Made by a program: the position numbers and the translations under genes. From NCBI GenBank assembly GCA_029262235.1, contig JAJCZU010000004.1:1248244-1312243 (forward strand): a stretch of DNA of 64,000 nucleotides, read 5' to 3'. Positions within the stretch are counted from its first letter, which is position 1; the number at the start of each line of letters is the position of its first letter. The stretch comes from Candidatus Eiseniibacteriota bacterium. GTDB lineage: Bacteria > Orphanbacterota > Orphanbacteria > Orphanbacterales > Orphanbacteraceae. The notes below the pieces were generated by a model. That model saw nothing but the letters and a program-made list of their open reading frames with translations. It was not told where the DNA came from and searched no databases. Below are positions 48,411 to 57,413 of this stretch, one piece after another.

Positions 48411-50567
48411 GTGTCTTTGCGAGAACAGTGGAAACTCTCATTCGCAGCCGTGCTGATCGCAGCGGCGGCTTCGCTGTGGGCGGGTTGTTCCGCGTCGGGC
48501 GGTCCCGATCGTGCCTCCCGACCGGCACCGCCGGCGTCCGAAGACAGCGCTTCCGTAACGCTGGACGGTACGGACTGGACCCTGGTGCGCGCGTGGGATT
48601 TCGCTCATGGACTCTTCCCCGGCGGGTGGGGATGGGGCACCTGGGAGATCCGCAACAAGACGCTGCAGGGCGAGAGCCGCGACGACGATTTCTCCGTCTA
48701 TTTCTTTCCTGTCGTGCACGGGGATGACGCTCTTCTCGAGACGAAAGTACGGTTCGAGAGCAGCGTTCCCGGGCACCGCGTGGAAGCGCAGCTGCTGACG
48801 CGGGACCAGGAATCCATTTGCCACGAAAGCGGACTCGTTCTCTTCGCCGATCGCGACAGCGTCGACGTGCGGCACATGGCCCACGCGCACGACTACGTCC
48901 GCGAAGGCGTTCCGCTGACGACCCGTGTGACGTACGGCGAGTGGCACGTCATGCGCTTCCTGATGCGCGGCGGAGAGATTCACGCGTACATCGACGACGA
49001 GCACGTGTATTCGTCCGTCGCCTCGGCCGGCCGCGACGAAGCCGATCCTGAGCTCCGCGCGCTCGGCGGCGTCTTTCCTGTCGGCATCTATGACGAGCCT
49101 CACCTCGCGGTCAAGTGGGGCACCGCTTCGTTCGAGTACGTGAAGTTGTATCTTGCCGGGGCCGAGGGGACGGCTGTCGCGTCGAACACAGGCGCGCGTC
49201 GCGAACACGCCCGCTCGCTCTCCACGTTCCGTGTCGACCGCAGGCACTGGGCGATCACGCTCATGCTGTACCTGTTCTATGCCGTCATCTTCATCGTCTG
49301 CATCTATCTCGTCCGCCATTACGTTTTCACGGTGAATCGTCTGTTCGGGCGGCAGCGGCAGCCGTACATCGATATCGACACGGCCGACTGGCCGCAGGTG
49401 ACCATCGTGATCCCCGCGCATGACGAGGAAGTCGTGATCAGCGAGATTCTCGAGGCGCTGCTCGACGTCGATTATCCGCTGGATCGCATGACGATCATGC
49501 CCGTCAACGACCGTTCGAAAGACAGGACGGGCGAGATCATCGACGAAATCGCCGCGCGGCATCCGAACACGATCGAGCCGTATCATCGCACGCGCGGCAG
49601 CGGGGGGAAGGCGGCCGCGCTCAAAGACGCCACCGCGCGCGTAAGGACCGAGATCATGCTCGTGTTCGACGCGGATTACATTCCGGGGCGCGGGCTCATC
49701 AAGCAGCTGGTGGCGCCGTTCTTCGATCCCGAAGTGGGCGCCGTGATGGGGCGCGTGGTCCCGTACAACGTCGACAGCAATCTGCTGACGCGTCTGCTCG
49801 ATCTCGAACGCGCCGGCGGATACCAGGTGGACCAGCAGGCGCGCATGAACATGAAGCTCGTGCCGCAGTACGGCGGAACCGTCGGCGGCGTCCGGCGCAC
49901 CGCGCTCGAAAGCGTCGGCGGCTGGCAGACCGACTCGCTCGCGGAAGACACCGACGCGACGTACCGGCTCCTGCTTTCCGGATGGAAGACCGTGTATCAG
50001 AACCGGTCCGAGTGCTACGAGCAGGTGCCCGAGACATGGGCTTCGCGACTGCGCCAGATCACGCGATGGGCCAAAGGGCACAACCAGGTAACGAATCGTT
50101 ATACGTGGGCGCTCATTCGCAATCGCCGCACGAGCCTTGTCGAAAAGATCGACGGCCTCCTGCTGCTCGGCGTGTACGTGATGTCGCCCGTGCTGCTGTT
50201 CGGCTGGACGCTCGGCATCATTCTCTGGTATCTGGGCGAACCGCGGTCGGGGCTGATCATTCTGCTTGCCGTTACCGCTTACAGCACGCTCGGGAACTTC
50301 GCCGTGTTCTTCGAAATCACAGCGGCAACCTATCTCGACGGTACGCGTCTGCGGATCCGGCTCCTTCCGTTCGTGTTCCTGGGATTCCTCGTAAGCCTGC
50401 TTTCGATCACGCGCGCCACGTTCGTTGAAGTCACCATGAACGGGAACGGGAAGAACGGGGCGAAGCGCAAGGTCGTGTGGGACAAAACCGAACGAAGCAA
50501 CAGTTTCAACGGACACACGAACGGCCAGAACGGTTATCACTTTCATACCGCGCGGAACGAAGAATGA
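48411..50567 (+). CDS. Membrane GT2 polysaccharide synthase fused to an N-terminal lectin-like domain
   Basis: 718 residues from the GTG at 48411; an ATG at 48342 is the alternative, with a long basic lead. A signal segment ends in W-A-G-C (Cys26), a poor lipobox, so lipidation is uncertain. Residues ~45-265 look like an extracytoplasmic LamG/concanavalin-type beta-sandwich (W-G-W-G-T-W-E-I-R-N...V-K-L-Y-L). One membrane helix (~285-310) leads to a cytosolic processive GT2 core: V-I-P-A-H-D-E-E, V-F-D-A-D-Y-I, A-E-D-T-D-A-T-Y and Q-I-T-R-W. Three or more further helices follow, as in BcsA, HasA and PgaC synthases. First gene of the second exopolysaccharide operon; ATGA overlap to the next gene. 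Confidence 0.85.
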   Translation: MSLREQWKLSFAAVLIAAAASLWAGCSASGGPDRASRPAPPASEDSASVTLDGTDWTLVRAWDFAHGLFPGGWGWGTWEIRNKTLQGESRDDDFSVYFFPVVHGDDALLETKVRFESSVPGHRVEAQLLTRDQESICHESGLVLFADRDSVDVRHMAHAHDYVREGVPLTTRVTYGEWHVMRFLMRGGEIHAYIDDEHVYSSVASAGRDEADPELRALGGVFPVGIYDEPHLAVKWGTASFEYVKLYLAGAEGTAVASNTGARREHARSLSTFRVDRRHWAITLMLYLFYAVIFIVCIYLVRHYVFTVNRLFGRQRQPYIDIDTADWPQVTIVIPAHDEEVVISEILEALLDVDYPLDRMTIMPVNDRSKDRTGEIIDEIAARHPNTIEPYHRTRGSGGKAAALKDATARVRTEIMLVFDADYIPGRGLIKQLVAPFFDPEVGAVMGRVVPYNVDSNLLTRLLDLERAGGYQVDQQARMNMKLVPQYGGTVGGVRRTALESVGGWQTDSLAEDTDATYRLLLSGWKTVYQNRSECYEQVPETWASRLRQITRWAKGHNQVTNRYTWALIRNRRTSLVEKIDGLLLLGVYVMSPVLLFGWTLGIILWYLGEPRSGLIILLAVTAYSTLGNFAVFFEITAATYLDGTRLRIRLLPFVFLGFLVSLLSITRATFVEVTMNGNGKNGAKRKVVWDKTERSNSFNGHTNGQNGYHFHTARNEE

Positions 50568-51739
50568 GCTTCGCGATTGCCATTATCATATTTTTCGGTT
50601 TCGTGCTCGGGCTTGCCGTGCTGCCGTTCGTTCCGGCTGTGGCCGAATGGCGTCAGAAGACTGATGCCGAGCCGCTCTCTGTTGCGTACCGGTCCGAAGT
50701 CGACGTGCGCCACCTGGCGAAGGGGTTCAGGAAGTACGTGGCGGCTCATCTGGGCAAGCACCTCGAGCAATGTCGCGCGAGCGGTGCTGCGGAGCGGGGC
50801 ACACTCGAAGACGGCACGCCGTTTCTCGTCGCGCCTGATCACGAACAGGACATTCTGCTGCCCGAGGAAATCCGGGATGGCGCCGCGCACCGACTGGTTC
50901 TGGCGTGCGGCGATCTGAAGCTCCCGGGTGAGACGATGTTCCTGCCTGAAGTGTTTGCCGAAGGTTCGATCGTCGGCGGGGAGAACAACATCTATCGCGC
51001 CATGCTGGCGGGAAGCGATATCACACTCGGGCGCGGCAGCACGCTGCTTCGCTGGGTGCATGCGCGCGCCATACGCGTGCACGCGGACGGCGTTCTGTTC
51101 GGGCGCGCTTCGGCCGACGAGTCGATCGTGCTCGAAGCCGGATGTCGTTTCCAGAGACTGCACGCGCCTCGCCTCGCGTTCGGCGAGACACCAGGTACGT
51201 GCGACTCTGCCGGCGACGAACCGCGGGGCGTCTTCGACGGTCTCGAGCTGGCGCCGGACGACGTTCCGAACACGGTTGATGTGAAAGCGGGAAGATGGCT
51301 CGTGGACGGCGATCTGGAAATCCCGGCCGGAAAAACGGTGAAAGCCGATCTCGTGGTAACAGGGGGGATCGAAATACGCAAGGGCGCCCGTGTCGACGGG
51401 GCGATCAAGAGCCACAAGGACATTCGAATTGCGGAGGGCGCTGTGATCAACGGCAGCGTGATCAGCGGGCGCGATCTCGTTGTCGAACGCAGGAGTCGCA
51501 TCTACGGCCCCGTCCTCGCCGATCGCAGCATCGCGTGCGGGGAAGGCGTCGTTCTCGGCACGGCGGCGAAGCCGACCAGTGTGAGCGCGGAAGAGATCAC
51601 GGTCGTGCGGGGCACGGTCGCGCACGGCACGGTATGGGCACACAGGAACGGCCGTGTTCTGGACTCCGCCGACACGCCCGACACCGTCCCGAACGGCTCG
51701 CGGGATCAGGGACGCCATCACAAACGGGCGGAAGCGTAG
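50564..51739 (+). CDS. Membrane-anchored bactofilin-like polymer-forming protein
   Basis: 391 residues. One N-terminal membrane helix (about 3-25) is followed by beta-solenoid-like repeats. The stretch V-V-T-G-G-I-E-I-R-K-G-A-R-V-D-G-A-I-K-S-H-K (~265-345) is typical of the bactofilin/polymer-forming domain, in which short Gly/Val-rich coils stack into a filament. Unlike classical bactofilins it has a membrane anchor and a long N-terminal extension with Cys residues. It overlaps the GT2 stop by ATGA, so it is translated with the synthase and may position it or form a scaffold for export. Confidence 0.78.
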   Translation: MSFAIAIIIFFGFVLGLAVLPFVPAVAEWRQKTDAEPLSVAYRSEVDVRHLAKGFRKYVAAHLGKHLEQCRASGAAERGTLEDGTPFLVAPDHEQDILLPEEIRDGAAHRLVLACGDLKLPGETMFLPEVFAEGSIVGGENNIYRAMLAGSDITLGRGSTLLRWVHARAIRVHADGVLFGRASADESIVLEAGCRFQRLHAPRLAFGETPGTCDSAGDEPRGVFDGLELAPDDVPNTVDVKAGRWLVDGDLEIPAGKTVKADLVVTGGIEIRKGARVDGAIKSHKDIRIAEGAVINGSVISGRDLVVERRSRIYGPVLADRSIACGEGVVLGTAAKPTSVSAEEITVVRGTVAHGTVWAHRNGRVLDSADTPDTVPNGSRDQGRHHKRAEA

Positions 51740-51742
51740 ACG

Positions 51743-52621
51743 ATGCCGAACACGAACTTCTACAAGGTGTACCGCCACCCGGGCAGAACCGATCCGAAGC
51801 TTCGCAAGTGGCTGGAGGATCTGAGCCGGCGCGGGTTCCGGGGCGGAACGATTCTGAACCATCGCGCCATGCTGACATCGCGTCACGGCCGGGCGAAGAT
51901 TCTGTCGTCGTCCGCGCTCTCCATACTGCTTCTTTTCGGATGGCTGTCATCCGTCAGCGTGGTGAGCGGCGTATGGGCCCGCATGCTGTCGTTCTGGAAC
52001 GAAGTCCTCGGAATCGGCGGGTACGTCACGCAGATCCACTATCAGATCGGCGGCTTTTACCATTTCCGCGCGCCGTACTTTCATGTCTCGTCGGCAACAC
52101 CGGACGATCTGGTGATCATGATCGGCTGGGTGGTGACGGCGATTTTCTTCGTCGCGTCGTTTCTCATTCCGCGCATGCATCTGCCGCTGATTTATGTCGT
52201 GCGCGTCGTGCTGTTCTTTCAATTGTGCGCGCAGGTGTTCTTCACGTTCGTGCCGCTCCGGTTCCCGTACGGCGCGGCCGGGTATGTGCACGGGCTCTTG
52301 ATCGCGGGTCTCGGCCTGATCGCGCTCGTTCCGATTCTGCTCGGATTCACGTACTTCATTTTCGACTTCAGTCTTCTGCGAAAAGTCGGCCTGGCGCTGC
52401 TCATCATCCTGTACATGGCGCTGTTCATACCGCTGCAGTTCGCGGCGCACGCGTTCATTCTGCATCATGCATCGCTGCTCGTACTGCCGCTTCTCTTCTT
52501 CGTATTCGGACTGCCGTTCAATGTGATGACGTTTATCGCGCTGTATTCATGGGGCGCGAGCTGGAAGAACGAACTGTACGAACGGGATGTTCCGCGGAAG
52601 GTGAGGCGCCATGTACGCTAG
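51743..52621 (+). CDS. Polytopic membrane protein of the exopolysaccharide operon
   Basis: 292 residues. A basic cytoplasmic N terminus (R-H-P-G-R-T-D-P-K-L-R-K-W-L) precedes six to seven membrane helices with aromatic-rich loops (Y-H-F-R-A-P-Y-F-H). No glycosyltransferase, acyltransferase or transporter motif is recognised. It lies 3 bp after the bactofilin-like gene and overlaps the YaiO-like gene by 11 bp, so it belongs to the synthase operon. It may be a permease partner or a conduit for the GT2 product; this is inferred from position only. Confidence 0.75.
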   Translation: MPNTNFYKVYRHPGRTDPKLRKWLEDLSRRGFRGGTILNHRAMLTSRHGRAKILSSSALSILLLFGWLSSVSVVSGVWARMLSFWNEVLGIGGYVTQIHYQIGGFYHFRAPYFHVSSATPDDLVIMIGWVVTAIFFVASFLIPRMHLPLIYVVRVVLFFQLCAQVFFTFVPLRFPYGAAGYVHGLLIAGLGLIALVPILLGFTYFIFDFSLLRKVGLALLIILYMALFIPLQFAAHAFILHHASLLVLPLLFFVFGLPFNVMTFIALYSWGASWKNELYERDVPRKVRRHVR

Positions 52622-53429
52622 AAACGGCAGGCGCGCTCTTCGTGCGACTCTCCGCGCGACTCTCCTGATGGCGGTCTTGTGCGGCGCGGCCGGACTCGGC
52701 TCGCGCGCGGCCGCGGATCCGCTCGTCTACTCGATCGAGGGGGGCGGTTCGTATACGCATTTCACGGAAGACTACGGCAGCGGCAACACGCAGTTCGCGG
52801 CATTCACACTGACGAGACCGTCCCGGTACGCGATCAGGATCGACGCGGGAAGGGCCGAACGGTTCGATGACGACGGTTACGGAATCGGCGCACTTCTCAC
52901 AAAGTATCTCGCGCGTAACTGGAGCGCCGGCGTGGGAGCCGGCACGGGAACGGGGGACTTCATTCACCCTGAGTACCGCCTGGACGCTTTCGTAAGTAAA
53001 GGGCTTCTCGCGAACGGCAACCTGATTGCCACGCTCGGCTATGCGCACGAAGAGAGCAAGGCCGCGAACTACTACGACAGGGTTGCCGGCTCGCTGACCT
53101 GGTGGGCCGACGCGCACTGGATCTTCGGCGGGTTCTATCATTACGACATCGGATATCCGGGCGACACGCGAACGAAATCCGGCGGCGCGGGGATCACGTG
53201 GTACGACTGGCAGGAGCGTTCGCTCAGCGTGTCGGGTTCACTGGGCGACGTGAACTACACGCAGGTCGGCCCGACATCCTTCCTCGTCGGCTATGAAGAA
53301 GTGTCGGTATCCCTCGGCGTTACGGAGTACCTGAGCTCACGTGGGGGACTTCGGTTGAAGCTCGACTGGGGCAGCAACGACTTCTACGATGCCTACGGAG
53401 TCACGGTCAGTCTGTTCAGGGAGAGGTAG
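52611..53429 (+). CDS. YaiO-family outer-membrane beta-barrel protein
   Basis: 272 residues. A signal peptide (L-R-A-T-L-L-M-A-V-L-C-G-A-A-G-L-G-S-R-A-A-A) is followed by about twelve amphipathic strands rich in Tyr, Gly and Asp. The opening Y-S-I-E-G-G-G-S-Y-T-H-F and later W-W-A-D-A-H-W-I-F-G-G-F-Y are typical of YaiO outer-membrane proteins. In E. coli yaiO lies next to the GT2 gene yaiP, and here it follows a GT2 synthase. It may be the outer-membrane port for the exopolysaccharide. It overlaps the previous gene by 11 bp, and the GT-C gene follows after 5 bp. Confidence 0.8.
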   Translation: MYARNGRRALRATLRATLLMAVLCGAAGLGSRAAADPLVYSIEGGGSYTHFTEDYGSGNTQFAAFTLTRPSRYAIRIDAGRAERFDDDGYGIGALLTKYLARNWSAGVGAGTGTGDFIHPEYRLDAFVSKGLLANGNLIATLGYAHEESKAANYYDRVAGSLTWWADAHWIFGGFYHYDIGYPGDTRTKSGGAGITWYDWQERSLSVSGSLGDVNYTQVGPTSFLVGYEEVSVSLGVTEYLSSRGGLRLKLDWGSNDFYDAYGVTVSLFRER

Positions 53430-53434
53430 GCGCA

Positions 53435-55345
53435 TTGCTTCCGGACTCGTTACAGAATCACGATCATGAGAAGGGCGCCGATCACGCGCTCGCGGCGTTC
53501 GCGGGCGTTGTCGTCCTCCTCGCCCTTGTCCAGGTACTGACGATTTCCGTTTCGCTTGCGGGGCTCACTCTCGCCGGGCCCCTTGCCGTCGTGGTTCTCG
53601 TGGTCGCGCTCGGCGCGGCAGGCATGGTTGCATGGCGATACGCGCGTTCCGAAAGCGCGGCGGGAACAAGGCGTCCGGATCCCGCGCCCAGAAGCGATCG
53701 CAATGCGCTTACGATGCTGGGGACGCTGGCCGCCGCCGCCGCGGTCGCCTGGTTCGTCTGGGTCTGGGGGCAGCTGTGGCTTCTGGCCGGCGCGCGGCCG
53801 CCGTACGACTGGGACGGACTCTACTATCATCTGCCCGCCATTCACGAATGGGTCGCGAACGGGCGCATCGCGTTTATCGGCAACACCCCCGACATTCCGT
53901 TCGTCAACTTTCCGATGGGAGTGGAGCTGACCTCTTACTTCGTGCATCAATTGACGGGCACGAGCCGTTTCGTGAACGCGTGCAATCTCTGGTACTGGCC
54001 GCTCGCGTTTCTGTCGCTCGTCGTGATTGCGACGCGCCTCGGTGCCCGCGGCGCCTGGCGATGGGCGGCCGGTGCACTGCTCTTCGGCGCGCCGGTCTTC
54101 GTCTCCCAGAGCGTGACCTGCTACATCGATCCGGGGTTTGCGAGCGCGGTGATGGCCGCGATCGCGGCTTCGTGTGTGTTCGTGTTCGATCGGGACAGGG
54201 AACGTGCCCGGAACGCGCTGCTTCTCGGCGCCGCTGTGGGGCTCGTGCTGGGGAGCAAGGGCACAGGCGCGCCGTTTGCGGGCGTGATTCTCGTCGCGGT
54301 CACGGCCGCGGCCCTGGCTCGAGGCGGCTTCGGGGGCGCGGGCAGAGTTCTCGCGTCCGCGGCGCTCACGCTCCTGGTCGCGTTTCTCGTCGGCGGATAC
54401 TGGTATGCGCGCAACGCGTACCACACGGGGAACCCGATCCATCCGATTCAAATCGAATTCGGACAGAAAGTATTAATCGAGGGGTATGATCCGGCGCTGT
54501 TTCTCTCGGCGAATCTCCCGACGTGGCTCGCGCCGTATCCCGCCTGGGCGCGGATGTTCGTGGCATGGTTTCAGCCCGACGCGCCCGTGTCGGGGTACGC
54601 GCCGGTCGGAGGCATGGGGTATATCTGGCTCGCGGCCGCGTTGCCGGCGCTCTTCTATCTGTTCGTTCTTGCTGCGCGCCGGCGTTATCCCGGCCCTGCC
54701 CGCGAGTTTCTGTTCGTGTCATTTCTGGCGCTCATTCTGTTCGCCGTGCAGCCCGCGAGCTGGTGGTCGCGTCTCACGATCTGGTTTCTCGCGATCGGAC
54801 TCCCGTGCATCGCCGTGGCGGCCTCGCACGCGGCTTCGACCTGGCGGGCGACTCCGCTGCGATCGATCGTGCTCGGCTGGGCGATCGGATCGATCGCGCT
54901 CGCGGTCTGGGAATCGAACGGGACGCTGCAGCTCGAGCGGGCGACCGGGCGGACGGTTGCGGACACGCGTTCGCAGGCCACGTACATGTCGAGTCTCGAC
55001 TACATACTTCCGGGAATGGCCGCGGCGCCCGGCTTCGAGGAATTCTTCCGCGCCCGCAGGATCGCGCGCAGCCCCTGGGAGCGGATCGGCACACTGCTCG
55101 GGGGCGTACTCGCCATGCCGCTCGACGCCAGAGAGATCACCGTACTGCCTCTCTATCCGGAGGAGGCCGACGTGGACGCGCTCGCGGACGCCGGCGTCGA
55201 ATGGATCATCTGGGACGTGCTCGGATCGGGAGAAGCGCCCGCTGTCATCACGAGCGCGGCCGATCGCCATCACGTCTTCCATCCCGCGCCGGACGTGAAC
55301 TTCCACATATTCCGCCTCGAGAGCACCGCACGCGCCCGGCATTGA
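53435..55345 (+). CDS. GT-C-type membrane glycosyltransferase
   Basis: 636 residues with at least ten membrane helices. The large first external loop holds P-P-Y-D-W-D-G-L-Y-Y-H-L-P-A-I-H-E-W, an acidic active-site motif of GT39/GT83 (ArnT/PMT-like) enzymes that use a polyprenyl-phosphate sugar. Loop residues G-N-P-I-H-P-I-Q-I-E and a C-terminal soluble domain (~520-636) support the family. It would add sugars on the outer face, decorating lipid-linked glycan, lipid A-like acceptors or protein. The start is a TTG at 53435 with AGGGAGAGG upstream. It is the last gene of the exopolysaccharide operon. Confidence 0.8.
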   Translation: MLPDSLQNHDHEKGADHALAAFAGVVVLLALVQVLTISVSLAGLTLAGPLAVVVLVVALGAAGMVAWRYARSESAAGTRRPDPAPRSDRNALTMLGTLAAAAAVAWFVWVWGQLWLLAGARPPYDWDGLYYHLPAIHEWVANGRIAFIGNTPDIPFVNFPMGVELTSYFVHQLTGTSRFVNACNLWYWPLAFLSLVVIATRLGARGAWRWAAGALLFGAPVFVSQSVTCYIDPGFASAVMAAIAASCVFVFDRDRERARNALLLGAAVGLVLGSKGTGAPFAGVILVAVTAAALARGGFGGAGRVLASAALTLLVAFLVGGYWYARNAYHTGNPIHPIQIEFGQKVLIEGYDPALFLSANLPTWLAPYPAWARMFVAWFQPDAPVSGYAPVGGMGYIWLAAALPALFYLFVLAARRRYPGPAREFLFVSFLALILFAVQPASWWSRLTIWFLAIGLPCIAVAASHAASTWRATPLRSIVLGWAIGSIALAVWESNGTLQLERATGRTVADTRSQATYMSSLDYILPGMAAAPGFEEFFRARRIARSPWERIGTLLGGVLAMPLDAREITVLPLYPEEADVDALADAGVEWIIWDVLGSGEAPAVITSAADRHHVFHPAPDVNFHIFRLESTARARH

Positions 55346-55538
55346 CCGCGGCGAAATCTCTTGTTCCCCCTCCGTTCCGGCTGCTATGAAAGAGAAAGGG
55401 CGGGGTGGGTGTCTGCGGACGTGTGTCCCTGTCTGAATGGGAAGCAATCACAAACTCTTACGAATTCAGGGCGTCCAAAACGGGTATGAGCGGCGTAACT
55501 ACATTGAGGGGGCACGCGACAGCCGTGCAGGTGCGCCC

Positions 55539-56099
55539 ATGAACGACCGGCAGCGCGCCGCGGATATTCGTATGCTTGCAAGTGTGGCGAACGGCGATCG
55601 CGAAGCGCTGGGCGCGCTTTACGATCGGTTCACACCGCTTCTGTTTCCGGTGGCGCTTCGCATTGCGGGCGGTCATGCCGACGCCGAGGATGTGATGCAG
55701 GAGGTCTGGGTGCAGGTGTGGCGGCGCGCTTCGTCGTTCGATGCGGCGCGCGGCAGCGTGCCCGCCTGGCTCATGACGATTACGCGATCGCGCGCGCTGG
55801 ATCACATCAGGAGCCGCAGCGCACGGGCGAAGCGCGAAGAAACGGCAGAGCCGCCGAAGCAGCACGCGCCTGATCCGGCGGAGAGCGCGGAGAGCCGGAA
55901 CGTGCGGGCAAAACTGCGCGCGGCGTTCGCGGAACTAGGGCCCGAGCGGACGCAGGTACTCGAACTCGCGTACTGGGAAGGGCTCTCCCAGAGCGAGATC
56001 GCGGAGCGAACCGGATCGCCGCTCGGCACGGTGAAGTCGTGGACGCGCCAGGGACTGGAACGCATGCGCAAACTTCTTCCCGATGGGGAATGGTGGTAA
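55539..56099 (+). CDS. ECF sigma factor (SigK-like)
   Basis: 186 residues. Region 2 (A-L-Y-D-R-F-T-P-L-L-F-P-V-A-L-R-I...A-E-D-V-M-Q-E-V-W-V-Q-V-W-R) and region 4 (E-L-G-P-E-R-T-Q-V-L-E-L-A-Y-W-E-G-L-S-Q-S-E-I-A-E-R-T-G-S-P-L-G-T-V-K-S-W) are complete and most like the SigK/RskA-controlled ECF group. I chose the ATG at 55539 by family alignment; only a weak CAGG ribosome site is visible. A possible promoter (TTGTTC at 55361, 18 bases, TATGAA) lies upstream. It shares a base with the anti-sigma ATG (TAATG), so the two are translationally coupled. Confidence 0.9.
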   Translation: MNDRQRAADIRMLASVANGDREALGALYDRFTPLLFPVALRIAGGHADAEDVMQEVWVQVWRRASSFDAARGSVPAWLMTITRSRALDHIRSRSARAKREETAEPPKQHAPDPAESAESRNVRAKLRAAFAELGPERTQVLELAYWEGLSQSEIAERTGSPLGTVKSWTRQGLERMRKLLPDGEWW

Positions 56100-57025
56100 T
56101 GGCAAAGCACGAGCGACATCCTGAACTCGACCTCGTCGCCGGGTACGTACTGCAGGCGCTCAGCCCGCGGGACGAAGCGCGCCTGCTCGCGCACCTCATG
56201 GAAGGGTGCGAAGAGTGTGAAGCGGCGATGCGTGACGCGAGCGATGCCACGGTTGCAATCGGGGGCGGCGCCCCCGCGGCCATGCCTTCGGATGCGCTGC
56301 GCTCGCGCGTGCTGAGCGATCCGCGGATCTCGGGAAGCGCCGGCGGCGCTGGGGCTGGTGGAGCTGGAACTGGTAGCGATGTCGGCCGTGACTCCGGCGC
56401 GGGCTCGGACGCGGAAACGAATGCGGATACGGATGCCGACGCGCGTTCGCCTCGCGCGCCCGGGCGCACGCCACTTCGACCGCGCGACGGCGCGCGGGCC
56501 GGCGGCGGGAAAGCGATCGCCGGCATGCTCGCGGCCGCGTGCGTCGTTCTCATGTTCGGGAACTACTGGTTCTGGCAGAAAGCGGGCGAGTTCCGGGCCG
56601 AACGTGACGCCGTGCAGCGGACGCTGCGCGAAGTGGAAGCCGAGCTCAGCGCGAAAGAGTGGATCCCGAAGATGGTGACCGCGCCCGGCACTGACTGCTA
56701 CGACCTGGCGCTGACAGGATCGATCGACGCCCCGCTGAACGGCACCGCCTGCTTCGCCAGGGAGAGCGGCGCTGCTGTCGTGCTCCTGGCCGAGCTTCGG
56801 CCGCCGAGCGGGCGCGACTACGAACTCTGGGTGCTCCGCGGCAGCGTCCCGACGAGCCTCGGCGTGATCCGTGCCGACGAAGAAGGGCGCGCGGCGATCA
56901 GGTTCGACGCCATACCCGACGCCGGCGCAATCACGGCGTTCGCCGTCTCTCTCGAACCGACCGGAGGTTCCCCCGGACCCGCGCCGACCGGTCCGGTCGT
57001 GATGGTGGCCCCGGTCACAGGTTAG
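56099..57025 (+). CDS. RskA-like anti-sigma factor
   Basis: 308 residues. The N-terminal ~70 residues carry a zinc-type anti-sigma (ZAS-like) motif H-L-M-E-G-C-E-E-C. A Gly/Ala/Asp-rich disordered linker follows (~95-150), then one membrane helix (A-I-A-G-M-L-A-A-A-C-V-V-L-M-F-G) and a periplasmic RskA domain (~215-308; R-D-Y-E-L-W-V-L-R-G-S, P-A-P-T-G-P-V-V-M-V). It should hold the preceding sigma factor inactive until regulated proteolysis. The ATG at 56099 uses the last base of the sigma stop codon. Confidence 0.85.
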   Translation: MAKHERHPELDLVAGYVLQALSPRDEARLLAHLMEGCEECEAAMRDASDATVAIGGGAPAAMPSDALRSRVLSDPRISGSAGGAGAGGAGTGSDVGRDSGAGSDAETNADTDADARSPRAPGRTPLRPRDGARAGGGKAIAGMLAAACVVLMFGNYWFWQKAGEFRAERDAVQRTLREVEAELSAKEWIPKMVTAPGTDCYDLALTGSIDAPLNGTACFARESGAAVVLLAELRPPSGRDYELWVLRGSVPTSLGVIRADEEGRAAIRFDAIPDAGAITAFAVSLEPTGGSPGPAPTGPVVMVAPVTG

Positions 57026-57062
57026 AATTCCCGCCGTTGCTCACGCAAAGAAGGAGAGATTC

Positions 57063-57410
57063 ATGATCCAGGGGTTGCACGGCATGTTCTATTCGTCTGA
57101 GCCCGAGGAGCTTCGCGCGTTCATGAGAGACAAGCTCGGGATCTCCGCGCGGGACATAGGAGAGGGTTGGCTCATTTTCGACCTCGCGAAAGCCGACCTC
57201 GGCGTGCACCCGACTGAGGGTGAAGCGACGCCGCCTTCCGGAACGCACGACATCTCGTTTTTCTGCGACGACCTCGAAGCGACCGTCGCGGAGCTGCGGG
57301 GGCGCGGCGTCGCGTTTCTCGACGAAATCCGCGATGACGGATGGGGTTTCACGATTAGGCTCGTCATGCCGGGCGGAGTTCAGATGCAGATCTATCAGCC
57401 GAAATTTTAG
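57063..57410 (+). CDS. VOC/glyoxalase-fold protein
   Basis: 115 residues, one VOC (glyoxalase I-like) domain: H-G-M-F-Y-S-S-E-P-E-E-L-R-A-F at the start, H-D-I-S-F-F-C-D-D-L-E-A-T-V in the middle, and the closing P-G-G-V-Q-M-Q-I-Y-Q-P. Family members bind a metal and act on small thiol adducts, diols or antibiotics; no substrate is predictable. AAGGAGAG lies upstream of the ATG. The next gene follows after 3 bp, so they are probably co-expressed. Confidence 0.88.
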   Translation: MIQGLHGMFYSSEPEELRAFMRDKLGISARDIGEGWLIFDLAKADLGVHPTEGEATPPSGTHDISFFCDDLEATVAELRGRGVAFLDEIRDDGWGFTIRLVMPGGVQMQIYQPKF

Positions 57411-57413
57411 CGT

